Below are positions 7,407 through 15,823 of a DNA stretch of 18,120 nucleotides, piece after piece. The notes under the pieces are model-generated. The model was given only the letters and a program-made list of their open reading frames with translations, made no database searches and was not told the DNA's origin. The position numbers and the translations under genes were made by a program. Numbering within the stretch: position 1 is the stretch's first letter; each line of letters begins with the position of its first letter. Source of the DNA: an uncultured Eubacteriales bacterium (GTDB lineage Bacteria; Bacillota; Clostridia; Oscillospirales; Acutalibacteraceae); NCBI GenBank assembly GCA_934486915.1, contig CAKSRC010000025.1, positions 1-18,120 of the forward strand, given 5' to 3'.

Positions 7407-9175
7407 AAAATAATGCAATTAAACAAGGATATGTAATTAAAAAAATCCTTCCGTTGGCTTTTGCCAATTCTCCTTTTCTATTTGTTGTAGAGATATTTTT
7501 ATTTTTAATATATAGTTTGTACGGTGTTGCTATAATCTCTGCGACATCTAATCTTTTTAATCTTGTACAATTAAAACCAGCATTTGATTATGAATTATTG
7601 AGGGCAATACTATGGCTAATAATTATTCTAATTTCCAAAGAATTACTGGGAGCATTTAGTGATTTAATAGCTAAATATATATGCGAAATCTCTTTGACAA
7701 AATTTTCAGAATTGACCCATAAAAAAGCCTACACGATTGATCCGCTTATTTATGAAGATCCAAATTTTTTAGATTTAGTGGAAAAATCAGAAGACGGAGT
7801 ATATTCAGTTTCATATTATGTTCTAAATATACTTAGTTTGTTTTTTTATGATATACCATATTTAATGCTGATCGGCTTGTATTTGATGAAAATCAAACCA
7901 TTATTATTTTTTACCCCATTTTGTGTTTGCATTCCTGTTATTTTAAATCAATTAATAAAAACAAAGTACCATATTAAATATAAAGATGAAGAGGCGCCAC
8001 TCAAGAGAAAAAAAAACAGTTACAAATCATATATTTGCGAACTCGAATATTTTAAAGAAACTCGCCATTTAGGTTGTTTCCAGTATTTTTATTCTTTATA
8101 TATGTATGTAAGTGAATTATTAATAAAAAAACAGTGGAAACTTGATAATAAAGAACAGGTAGTAAACATTATTAATAAGGTCATTACATTATTAGGATAT
8201 TTTGTTGCCATTTTTATGTTGTACTATTCTTTGATGGATAATAGCATCTCAATAAGTATCTTTGCAACAGTATTTTACTCATTAAATAGTGTTCATTCAA
8301 ATATAGAACATATTTTATCTAATAGAATTGGACCTATTATTACTGATGATTTTTCGGCGATCATTAGCTTTATAAGATTTATAGAATTGCCAAACCGCAA
8401 ATTTGGAGATGTATCAATAGATACTATTAATTTAATTGAAGCTAAGGATATTGATTTTACTTACCCAGGGCGAAATGAACCCGCAATTTCAAAAGTCAAT
8501 TTTAAATTTAAAAGAGGTCAATTAGTCACCTTGGTTGGTGAAAATGGTTCTGGCAAAACAACATTATCAAAATTAATCTTGGGTTTATATAAACCAGATA
8601 ATGGGCAAATATATTTAAATAATGTAAATACTGACAACATTACACATGAGTCATTGTTCAAAAATAAATCCGCCGTTTTTCAAAACTTTTATAAATATTA
8701 TTTTAATCTTGCAGATAATATTTCAATTAGTGATTTTGATGTGACTCACGATACCGTAAGATTAGATAAAATATCAAACGAAATAGGAATTGATGTCAAC
8801 TCAAATGTCTTTCCAAACGGATATAATACTATTTTATCTAAGAATTTTGGAGGAACCGATCTTTCAGGTGGAGAATGGCAAAAAGTTGCTATTGCACGAG
8901 GTTATTATCGCAACAATAATATTATTGTTTTAGATGAACCAACCGCAATGATAGATCCCATTCAAGAGGAAAAAATGTATTTAGATATTATGAATAATGT
9001 AAAAAATGATAAAATCGTTATAGTTATAACACATAGGATGGCATTAGTTAAGCAGGCTGATATTGTTATTTATATGAAAGGCGGTAAAATCATACAAAAA
9101 GGGACACATAAAGAATTGCTGAATAATGATTCATATAGAGAGTTTTTTTCTACACAGGCAAAGTGGTATCAATAA
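7403..9175 (+). CDS. ABC exporter half-transporter 2 (membrane domain + ATPase)
   Basis: 590 aa, overlapping the previous gene by four bases (ATGA) with AGGAAGG (7391-7397) upstream, a usual arrangement for heterodimer partners. Hydrophobic segments occur near 18-50, 66-82, 137-183 and 256-292. The ATPase half has Walker A GENGSGKTT (379-387), signature LSGGEWQK (487-494), Walker B ending DE (511-512) and switch His 544. Both halves keep the catalytic Glu and His, so neither nucleotide site is obviously dead, unlike many heterodimeric exporters. Sequence similarity to half 1 outside the motifs is low. A role in peptide export or in immunity is inferred from position. Confidence 0.92.
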   Translation: MKNNAIKQGYVIKKILPLAFANSPFLFVVEIFLFLIYSLYGVAIISATSNLFNLVQLKPAFDYELLRAILWLIIILISKELLGAFSDLIAKYICEISLTKFSELTHKKAYTIDPLIYEDPNFLDLVEKSEDGVYSVSYYVLNILSLFFYDIPYLMLIGLYLMKIKPLLFFTPFCVCIPVILNQLIKTKYHIKYKDEEAPLKRKKNSYKSYICELEYFKETRHLGCFQYFYSLYMYVSELLIKKQWKLDNKEQVVNIINKVITLLGYFVAIFMLYYSLMDNSISISIFATVFYSLNSVHSNIEHILSNRIGPIITDDFSAIISFIRFIELPNRKFGDVSIDTINLIEAKDIDFTYPGRNEPAISKVNFKFKRGQLVTLVGENGSGKTTLSKLILGLYKPDNGQIYLNNVNTDNITHESLFKNKSAVFQNFYKYYFNLADNISISDFDVTHDTVRLDKISNEIGIDVNSNVFPNGYNTILSKNFGGTDLSGGEWQKVAIARGYYRNNNIIVLDEPTAMIDPIQEEKMYLDIMNNVKNDKIVIVITHRMALVKQADIVIYMKGGKIIQKGTHKELLNNDSYREFFSTQAKWYQ

Positions 9176-9213
9176 AATAATTCATTAAAAGAATGTTTGA
9201 AAGGATTAAATTA

Positions 9214-10728
9214 ATGAAATGTGATGAACAAATATTATATTATCTTGAAAACAATTACAAAACATTAAATGATAAGAACAATATCTTAATCGAGAATAGC
9301 TTGCCTTTTCATCTTTATCCCGATTTTGAAAACAAATCAACAAAGAAAAGTATTCTTTCTAATAGAATTTATGAACTGGCAACACAGAAAGAAATCGCAA
9401 AAATAAACAAAGTGTTTTTCAAAAACAATATTTCTGCAATTTTTTTTAAGGGATTAGTCTTAAGTCATCAACTTTACCCGAAAACATATATGAGAAAAGT
9501 AGGTGATATTGATTTATTTGTTTTAGAAGGATCTTTTGAAACTGCAGCGAACATTCTGTTAAATTTAGGATATAATTTTTCCAAACCTGAAAAAATGTCA
9601 GCAGATCATCATGTTGTTTTAAATAATGATATGTTTTTTATTGAATTACATAAAAGTATTTATCATCCAATGATAGGGGTTGAGGAAAACTATTTAAAAT
9701 CAAACATTAATTTAATGAAAATAAATGACGAGAGTCTTTTGACATTTAATACCACAGCCACATTATTGCATTTAATATATCATTTGTATATGGATACATA
9801 TTTGAGTGCAGGAAGCTTGTATAATATTTTCGCAAATAAAACCATTCCGAAAGCTGGTCGTTTTTTTTACCGTGCTTATGAAATTGCCCTGTTTTCAGAA
9901 AAATACTATAATCAAATTAAATGGGAAGATATTATTGAGGATATCAAAAAACAAAAGCTACGCATTTCTTTCAAAAAAATGATAATGGATATTCTTGAAA
10001 TATTTCCTAACACTTTTCCCGAAAGTTTTATTGATATGGTATTTCAGCACGAGTATATTGAAGATGAAAGAGATCAATTGTATAAATTTTTGATAAACGC
10101 TGAGATTAAAACGAATGACAATATTGATTCTATACTTTCTGATTATATAGATGTTAATTGGGATAAGCGGATTGGGAAGAATATACATAAAAAATCAGGT
10201 GAATCAATTTTACTTACTAAAAAGTCCGAAGATGGAGAAAATGAAGATATCAGCTGCAATGTTGAAACTAAGAAAACAACAGAAGGATTGAGGATAATTT
10301 TTAAAGTTTCCAATTCTGATTTATCTATTAGCGAAATCAATGATTATAATACTTTGGGAAGTGACGGTGTTCACTTGTTATTATGTGGTACAGAGAAATA
10401 CTCATATAAGAGCATTTTCTTTTTTCCGAAATTAATTGACGATGAAATTAAGATAGTGGTTTGCGATGTACTTAATAATAAAAATACAATATTAGGTGAT
10501 GATTTGATAAATGCTGATTTTTATAAAACAGATAACAATTATACTATAATAGCAAATATAAAAAATAGATTTCTTGAAGAAAACCATTTAAAAACATATT
10601 TTTACATGGGACTGGTCATTTCTGATTGCAACAGGGAAACACATTATAGGAAAAATCAGCTAATTTTATCCGAAATAGAATCTTATTGGTACAATCCAGT
10701 CTACTTTGCGAGGATCGACATGCAATAA
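9214..10728 (+). CDS. Nucleotidyltransferase-family protein with extra C-terminal domain
   Basis: 504 aa from ATG 9214, preferred over ATG 9193 because AAAGGA (9200-9205) sits 8 bases upstream. Around residues 78-102 it has the FFKG...R-K-V-G-D-I-D-L-F-V pattern, with D98 and D100 as the metal-binding DxD pair, followed by an H-rich stretch; this matches the uncharacterised nucleotidyltransferase family often seen in lasso-peptide and other RiPP clusters. The C-terminal part (about 320-504) is a separate beta-rich region (with GSDGVHLLL) that faintly recalls CBM9/DOMON-like sandwich domains; that part is only a guess. It is probably the last gene of the peptide operon and may add a nucleotidyl group or process a phosphorylated product together with the kinase-like protein. 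Confidence 0.68.
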   Translation: MKCDEQILYYLENNYKTLNDKNNILIENSLPFHLYPDFENKSTKKSILSNRIYELATQKEIAKINKVFFKNNISAIFFKGLVLSHQLYPKTYMRKVGDIDLFVLEGSFETAANILLNLGYNFSKPEKMSADHHVVLNNDMFFIELHKSIYHPMIGVEENYLKSNINLMKINDESLLTFNTTATLLHLIYHLYMDTYLSAGSLYNIFANKTIPKAGRFFYRAYEIALFSEKYYNQIKWEDIIEDIKKQKLRISFKKMIMDILEIFPNTFPESFIDMVFQHEYIEDERDQLYKFLINAEIKTNDNIDSILSDYIDVNWDKRIGKNIHKKSGESILLTKKSEDGENEDISCNVETKKTTEGLRIIFKVSNSDLSISEINDYNTLGSDGVHLLLCGTEKYSYKSIFFFPKLIDDEIKIVVCDVLNNKNTILGDDLINADFYKTDNNYTIIANIKNRFLEENHLKTYFYMGLVISDCNRETHYRKNQLILSEIESYWYNPVYFARIDMQ

Positions 10729-10873
10729 ATTTCATCTGCTTTTAAACAATTTATAATTTGTAAAGATCAAAACGGAGTTTGAATGGCTTGCGGTTTACCC
10801 TTTCACCGAGGTGGCATTAATCAACTGAATGGTTATGTGCGTGCAATACAATGCTGTTTAAGAAGGTGTAATT
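10729..10873 (+). other. Spacer after the peptide operon, with a doubtful 33-codon ORF
   Basis: This 145-base gap separates the peptide operon from the next plus-strand gene. No clear terminator or consensus promoter is visible. A 33-codon ORF (10783-10884, MACGLPFHRGG...) has CGGAG five bases before its ATG and ends ten bases inside the next gene in another frame. It shows no recognisable domain and I treat it as probably non-coding. Confidence 0.3.
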
Positions 10874-11947
10874 ATGTGTATTGAAAAATATTTTGAAGGA
10901 TATCTATGCAACGAGGATATTCTTAAATGCAAAGCATCATCTAATGGAAACGATAACCCGCTTGTATATTTGTTTGCCCAAGAAATTAAAGATAGTAGCA
11001 ACTCTATTGGATATACGAAATATAATGTTATTTCCGCTTTTGGTAGCGTTAAAAAATATGATTTTAACTGGTTGACAAAAAATAAAGAGCGTTTACTTGA
11101 TGGGAATGACATTAATAATGCAACAGCTGCTGTGGGAGAACTTTGTTGTTACGGGTATTTACTCTCTGCATTTGGTCATGACTACGTAAGAGAAATTGCA
11201 ACAGAACGAACTCCTACTCCCGATTTTTATGTATGCAATGAAAATGGAGAAAAAGTATATATTGAAGTAAACACGGTACAAATCAATAGTGATGAGTTTA
11301 ATGCTCTAAAAGAGTTTAATTCACACAGAGAATTTCCCACTAATCAAAGGATTGTTATTCGAGAACATAGTGTTGTCCCGTTTGGCAGAAAAAACGCAAG
11401 CTGTATTGCAGAGAACGTGATACATAAACTGTGTCAAATTAAAAGCAATGAAAAGCAGTTCGATGAAAAAACGCCTTCGGTTTTGTGGGTGGATTTACAG
11501 GAACATCATGTTAATATGTTATACAAAAGAGCATTAAGCTCTTGCCCTGTAATGACTTCGCAGGAATCAATTTACTCAAACGAATTGTGGTATGCATTTT
11601 TTGGAGAAAAAAGAATGCCGATTTATGAAAACCACAACCTTATATATAATTCCAAAAAAACTCCTATAATGCAACATAACGGTAGATTTCATAGTGAAAC
11701 CAACTCAAAAATAGATGCCGTTGTATTTTGTTTTCCAAATTCAACAATAATTTATGAAAATCCGCATAGTCTAAAACCACTCCCAAATTGGTTTATAAAA
11801 AACATGTTTACTGTGCGCTGGTTTAGTTTTCAAGGTTCAAAAATTAATTATCCATCAAACGATTTAAAGAAACAACTTGAAATAGATAAAAACACTATCT
11901 ATTCACTTTATAAAAATGAGGAGGTTTCAGAAGAACGACAGGTGTAA
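10874..11947 (+). CDS. Unrecognised protein with PD-(D/E)XK-like motifs
   Basis: 357 aa, start ATG 10874 with AAGAAGG (10860-10866) upstream. I do not recognise a named family. Residues 86-140 show an order typical of restriction-endonuclease-like folds: a helix containing G-E89-L, then TPD117F, then a strand ending IE131-V-N133. The usual Lys of E-x-K is Asn here, so the fold may be present with altered or lost catalysis. No membrane segment or signal peptide is seen. It reads in the same direction as the peptide operon but after a 145-base gap, and could be a defence or accessory gene unrelated to peptide synthesis. Its last codons overlap the methyltransferase remnant in another frame. Confidence 0.6.
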   Translation: MCIEKYFEGYLCNEDILKCKASSNGNDNPLVYLFAQEIKDSSNSIGYTKYNVISAFGSVKKYDFNWLTKNKERLLDGNDINNATAAVGELCCYGYLLSAFGHDYVREIATERTPTPDFYVCNENGEKVYIEVNTVQINSDEFNALKEFNSHREFPTNQRIVIREHSVVPFGRKNASCIAENVIHKLCQIKSNEKQFDEKTPSVLWVDLQEHHVNMLYKRALSSCPVMTSQESIYSNELWYAFFGEKRMPIYENHNLIYNSKKTPIMQHNGRFHSETNSKIDAVVFCFPNSTIIYENPHSLKPLPNWFIKNMFTVRWFSFQGSKINYPSNDLKKQLEIDKNTIYSLYKNEEVSEERQV

Positions 11948-12467
11948 TTGTCGCACAACTTCGATATGTAATAATGCAGATGCTGCAATATGTTTATATG
12001 ATGTTATCGGTACATATGCTGATAATGAAGAAAACATACGAATATTGGAAAATATATCTAATCACTTGCGATCAGGTGGTATAGCGTTAATTTCGGTTAT
12101 GAATTATGAGCTTACTCTTGCTCAAGCAAAAAATAAATTTGTATTAAACGAAGATGCTCAAGCCTTGCTAAAACTAAAACCAAGTAATATAATGGAAACC
12201 ACAGGTAATATTTTTAATCCGGATTATTATTTAGTAGATATAGAAACAGGTTTAATATATCGTAGAGAACAATTTAGACATGGTCGCTCATTACCCGTAG
12301 AGCTTATAGTACGTGACAAACGATTTAGGCAAAAGGAAATCGAAAGCATGTGTCAAAAAGTTGGATTACAAGTAGAATATTCCCGTTTCGTTAATGGGTT
12401 CTTCTTCAAATTATGTGTAAAGTCCAAAATACGGTATAAAAAAGCAAAAATGATGAATGGCGTGTGA
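11916..12467 (+). pseudogene. Methyltransferase remnant (N-terminal half lost)
   Basis: The 183-codon frame matches the second half of class I SAM-dependent methyltransferases: D-A-A-I-C-L-Y-D-V-I (motif IV-like), then NIRILENISNHLRSGGIALISV (helix plus strand after the LrsGG turn), then a C-terminal lid-like region. Motif I and the rest of the SAM-binding half are missing from this frame. In the adjacent frame (about 11935-11961) TTGVIVAQL resembles the end of a motif I, suggesting an internal deletion and frameshift. The first ATG (11916) is followed by AGGAGG, which would itself be a ribosome site for a start no longer present. Probably non-functional. Confidence 0.62.
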
Positions 12468-12491
12468 GACGTAAATCGGCTTGCACGCCAT
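12438..12491 (-). ncRNA. Candidate short RNA: promoter-proximal hairpin plus T-runs
   Basis: Read on the minus strand, ATGGCGTG (12491-12484) pairs perfectly with CACGCCAT (12464-12457) across a 19-base loop. After six bases come TTTTT (12450-12446) and TTTTTT (12443-12438). With the strong promoter ending at 12498, this would give a transcript of only about 50 nt that is terminated almost at once. It overlaps the stop of the methyltransferase remnant on the other strand. The spacing from stem to T-run is longer than ideal, and no known RNA family is recognised. Confidence 0.35.
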
Positions 12492-12497
12492 ATTTGC

Positions 12498-12526
12498 ATA
12501 ATAGCAGAAAGAGCAAGGCATGTCAA
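12498..12526 (-). promoter_or_regulatory. Near-consensus minus-strand promoter with no protein gene behind it
   Basis: On the minus strand, perfect TTGACA (plus 12526-12521) and TATTAT (12503-12498) are 17 bases apart, among the best promoter matches in the window. It points left into the 3' end of the methyltransferase remnant, antisense, where no credible protein gene starts. Transcription would begin near 12491, at the edge of a hairpin. Confidence 0.6.
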
Positions 12527-12861
12527 GGGCGGCTGCGCCTTTCTACCGCAGCGTTTGCCTACGGATCGGAAAAAGCAGACATTCAAGGTTTCTGATTTTT
12601 TAGAGACGTTCAATTTTTTTGAAAAGGGTTAATTTACAGTGCTTTTCGCAGCCTACCAATTGAGTGGCGAATTAAAAAAAACTGAACGACCGTCCGAATG
12701 TGATATGCCCGTTTGATTTTTTTTGCCGTATGCTTTATTGGCATCAGTCTAGAACACCGTCTCAGAAGAGTCTCAAACTTCACCCGAAAATGAGTTCTAT
12801 TTGCTCAAGGCCCTCTATTTCCTTTCGACAAAAATATTTGCAATGGATTTTTCTGCATTAC
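12527..12861. other. Non-coding stretch between the accessory genes and the glycyl-radical operon
   Basis: No convincing protein gene is seen on either strand across these 335 bases. Base composition is mixed: 12527-12580 is more GC-rich than anything in the peptide operon, while 12590-12720 has several A/T runs. It lies at the 3' ends of two converging units, so it may hold termination signals, but I see no clean stem with T-run for the operon ending at 12862. It may be a remnant of inserted DNA. Confidence 0.5.
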
Positions 12862-13668
12862 TCATTTATGTTGAAAAATTCCATTTAATTCCGCCATTTT
12901 TTCTTTGGAAGGAATGTTGAATGATGTCATATCCATTCCAAGCGCATTGTATTTATGTTCTCCCATTTTATGATATGCTAAAAGTTCGACATTAGGCTTA
13001 TACGGTGTAAGAAAATCTTTGATGCTTTTCATTTCTTCTGTCGAATCATTAACCGTTGGAACAACGGGTATTCTTATCAAAATGTTCGCCCCAGTCTCAA
13101 AGAGTTTCTTTAGATTGTTTAAAATTAATCTGTTTTCTACACCGACAAATTCTTTGTGTACATCATTGTTAAAAGCTTTGACGTCGTATAAAAACAGATC
13201 TGTATATGGGAGTATTTTCGCAAAACTCTCCCACGGAATAAATCCTGCGGTATCAACAGCGGTATGTATGTTGTTCTCTTTGCATTTTTTCAGTATTTCG
13301 AACAGAAAATCAATTTGAAGCATACATTCACCACCCGAAAAGGTGACGCCGCCGTTTGACGTTTCGTAAAACAACTTATCTTTTTGTATAATATTAAAAA
13401 TTTCTTCGACAGTATATTCCTTTCCGCAAATTTGTTTTGCATCATTGAAACAGACAAATTCAGTATTTTTTACGGTCAGACCGCTGCATCTGCCGCAACC
13501 GGTGCATTTGTCTTTATAAAACATTATCTGCGGTTTTGATGACTGGCTTTCGGGATTGTGACACCATTTGCATTTTAAGTTGCAACCTTTGAAAAACACT
13601 GTAGTTCGTATTCCGGGACCGTCAACAAAAGAAGACCTTTGAATATCAAAAATGTTCGCTTTATTCAT
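12862..13668 (-). CDS. Glycyl-radical enzyme activating protein (PFL-activase family)
   Basis: 268 aa from ATG 13668 (AGGAAG eight bases upstream; the in-frame TTG at 13674 has poorer spacing). C29-x3-C33-x2-C36 (CNLKCKWC) is the radical SAM motif, preceded by GPGIRTTVFFKG, a typical activase opening. C57-x2-C60-x2-C63 with further Cys near 73 and 81 suggests one ferredoxin-like auxiliary cluster in an insert. GGVTFSGGEC (106-115) is the hallmark SAM-binding loop. The enzyme uses SAM to abstract hydrogen from the conserved Gly of its partner, installing the radical. It lies 12 bases downstream of the glycyl-radical enzyme gene, so the partner is clear. The family call is firm. Confidence 0.94.
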   Translation of the reverse strand: MNKANIFDIQRSSFVDGPGIRTTVFFKGCNLKCKWCHNPESQSSKPQIMFYKDKCTGCGRCSGLTVKNTEFVCFNDAKQICGKEYTVEEIFNIIQKDKLFYETSNGGVTFSGGECMLQIDFLFEILKKCKENNIHTAVDTAGFIPWESFAKILPYTDLFLYDVKAFNNDVHKEFVGVENRLILNNLKKLFETGANILIRIPVVPTVNDSTEEMKSIKDFLTPYKPNVELLAYHKMGEHKYNALGMDMTSFNIPSKEKMAELNGIFQHK

Positions 13669-13680
13669 GAACAACGCTTC

Positions 13681-15804
13681 CTATCTTGCATGTACGGTTC
13701 TGTTAATTATTTCATCCTGCAAACTTTCATTTAAGAATACAAAATAATCGGAAAAACCCGAAACTCTTACTCGCAAATTCTTGTATTTATCGGGCGTTTT
13801 TTTCGCGTTAATTAAATCCTCCTTTGAGACATATGTAAGCTGGAAATGAGTTCCGCCCATTTTAAAATACGATTCAAATAGGTAAACAAGCTTTTCAAAA
13901 TTTTCATCTTTTTTCACCAGTTGTTCATCAAGCAAAACATTTGTAACGCTCGGACCCGTCAATATTGAATAGGGATCACATTTTGCCACCGAGGATAGCA
14001 GTGCCGTAAGTCCGTTTCTGTCCTTACCCTCAAACTGACCGATACCGAAATTTATCATATCTCCATCAAATCTTCCGTCCGGAGTGGCTTTTGTATTATT
14101 ACCGAAAAATTTATTATGTTCGTTATATCCGATAAGATTGCCGAACACCCACGGCTTTTTCAAATAATTATCGCCGGTATTCCAATTATCAAGACTTTTA
14201 AAGAATCTGTTGGCAATACTATTTGAACAATCATCGTCATTGCCGAAAAACATTCCTTTTTTTAGGATGTATTCTCTTAAATCCTCGTAGCCGTTCCAAT
14301 TATTTTGCAGAGCGTCAATCAATTTTTCCATTGTTATTTTCTTTTCATCAAAAACCAACTGCTTTGTCACGGAGAGTGAATCTATTACATTTGATATACC
14401 TATAAGCAGTCCGATAGCAATATATGTATCGGTTCCTCCCTGTGTAACACTTTTTGCGTTTTCTATGCAGCCGTCAATGAATATATTGCTCACCAAATTA
14501 CAGTCGCGACTGCGTACGGTTTGTAATCCCTGACCGATTTTGTCGGCTTCCCATAAATCATTGAACATTTCTTCTTGGAATATATCATAAAACTCATCAA
14601 ATGTTTTTGTTTTAACAATATCCTCTCTCCGATTAAAGAAAGTATTTTGGACGCATCTAACGATATTCATCGGATCAAAACCGAAAACAATTCCACCGGG
14701 GAGTGCAATTTCGTTGCAGCCGATCATTGAGTAAGTTATCGCTTTTTTATATGAAAAACCTGTGTATTTCATCAAGCCGCTTATGCGTGGTTCATCATTA
14801 ACAAATGCAATACGCTTGTTGGGATCCTTTCTCTCGCAATCCATCATATAATGCAACACCTCATGCGGAGTTTTCCGTGTCCATCGCAGAGAAATCTGTG
14901 GTATCCATGTAGGCAACTCCATAAGCGAATCAACAATCAACTTTGATAATTCGTTGAAACCGTCCTCGCCGTTTTCAAGGTATCCGCCTACACAAAAATG
15001 ACATTCACCGCCGCGGTAAAATAAATAGCTAGAAATATGTACTCTCCCTTGCAGCATTAAGAATAATTCCTGCAAATATTCAGACGCCTCCTCTTTGGTT
15101 AAAATACCTTTTTCTACATCTTTTTTATAAAACGGATATAAATACCTGTCGATTAATCCGATACTGTCGGGAATAAAGCCGTAGCAAACGTAAAGCGACA
15201 AAATCGCTTCATAAAAGTTACTTGCAGGTTTTTTCGGTACCTTTTTAAGAGATTGTGACAATTTAACCAGATTTTTCCTATACTTTTCATTTGACACGGT
15301 TTTAGAAAAACTCAGTGCTTTTTCGGAGCATTTACTCGCCCAATCAATCAAAGCGTCACATATATCAGATTGCGTTTCCAAGAATTGAGTTGCCTCTGAA
15401 TCATTCTTGTGTTTTTCGATTGAGTTGTTAATTTCATCTTTAATACCGACTATTCCGCCGTTAATGATTTTAGCAAAATCGCCTACCGAATGCTGCCACT
15501 CAAACGTAAGCAGATTATCAACGGGACGGTTATAGAAGCTTTTGTTGACTTTCTTTAAATTCTCATGTCCAAGCCGACTGAAAATATCTCCCTCCACGCT
15601 GTCATCAAATTTAATCAGTCCCGTAAAGCATGACTCGGGAACGATTAACGGTTCTTGATTTCTTATATATTCACATACTCTTTTAGCCGACATTTTTATA
15701 TGCGGCAAAAACAAGTCGCAACGGTCATATTCCGTTTTGACAGGGTAAACATACATTTCGCCCGAAACGGTTTTGTTAACTAATTTTTCTATTCTTTCAT
15801 TCAT
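13681..15804 (-). CDS. Glycyl-radical enzyme of unresolved substrate (PFL-like lyase/dehydratase)
   Basis: 707 aa from ATG 15804, chosen because GGAGGA (plus 15818-15813) lies eight bases upstream; the longer frame to 15867 overlaps the previous gene and lacks a site. The C-terminal RVSGFSDYF carries the radical Gly (G683). The thiyl Cys is C363 in IGCNEIALPGG, with the Glu two residues on (E365) that acts as a base in dehydratase- and lyase-type members (diol dehydratases, choline lyase). True pyruvate formate-lyase has a CC pair here, so this is not PFL. The GCNE motif differs from the common GCVE, so I do not assign a substrate. Neighbours are a dehydrogenase and an activase, consistent with anaerobic breakdown of an alcohol, diol or amine-type nutrient. 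Confidence 0.92.
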   Translation of the reverse strand: MNERIEKLVNKTVSGEMYVYPVKTEYDRCDLFLPHIKMSAKRVCEYIRNQEPLIVPESCFTGLIKFDDSVEGDIFSRLGHENLKKVNKSFYNRPVDNLLTFEWQHSVGDFAKIINGGIVGIKDEINNSIEKHKNDSEATQFLETQSDICDALIDWASKCSEKALSFSKTVSNEKYRKNLVKLSQSLKKVPKKPASNFYEAILSLYVCYGFIPDSIGLIDRYLYPFYKKDVEKGILTKEEASEYLQELFLMLQGRVHISSYLFYRGGECHFCVGGYLENGEDGFNELSKLIVDSLMELPTWIPQISLRWTRKTPHEVLHYMMDCERKDPNKRIAFVNDEPRISGLMKYTGFSYKKAITYSMIGCNEIALPGGIVFGFDPMNIVRCVQNTFFNRREDIVKTKTFDEFYDIFQEEMFNDLWEADKIGQGLQTVRSRDCNLVSNIFIDGCIENAKSVTQGGTDTYIAIGLLIGISNVIDSLSVTKQLVFDEKKITMEKLIDALQNNWNGYEDLREYILKKGMFFGNDDDCSNSIANRFFKSLDNWNTGDNYLKKPWVFGNLIGYNEHNKFFGNNTKATPDGRFDGDMINFGIGQFEGKDRNGLTALLSSVAKCDPYSILTGPSVTNVLLDEQLVKKDENFEKLVYLFESYFKMGGTHFQLTYVSKEDLINAKKTPDKYKNLRVRVSGFSDYFVFLNESLQDEIINRTVHAR

Positions 15805-15823
15805 TTTATTTGTCCTCCGTATA

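Noticed and set aside
384..10728. Lasso peptide cluster, suggested by the HprK-like and nucleotidyltransferase-like genes
   Set aside because: No asparagine-synthetase-like cyclase or transglutaminase-like protease is present; two radical SAM/SPASM enzymes and Cys-rich precursors point elsewhere.
12353..12613. Minus-strand 86-codon ORF across the end of the methyltransferase remnant
   Set aside because: It has a low-complexity, arginine/serine-rich composition, overlaps a promoter and hairpin, and shows no ribosome site or recognisable domain.
13681..15804. Pyruvate formate-lyase itself
   Set aside because: The active site has GCNE rather than the adjacent Cys pair of true pyruvate formate-lyase, and the context is a dehydrogenase with an AraC regulator.
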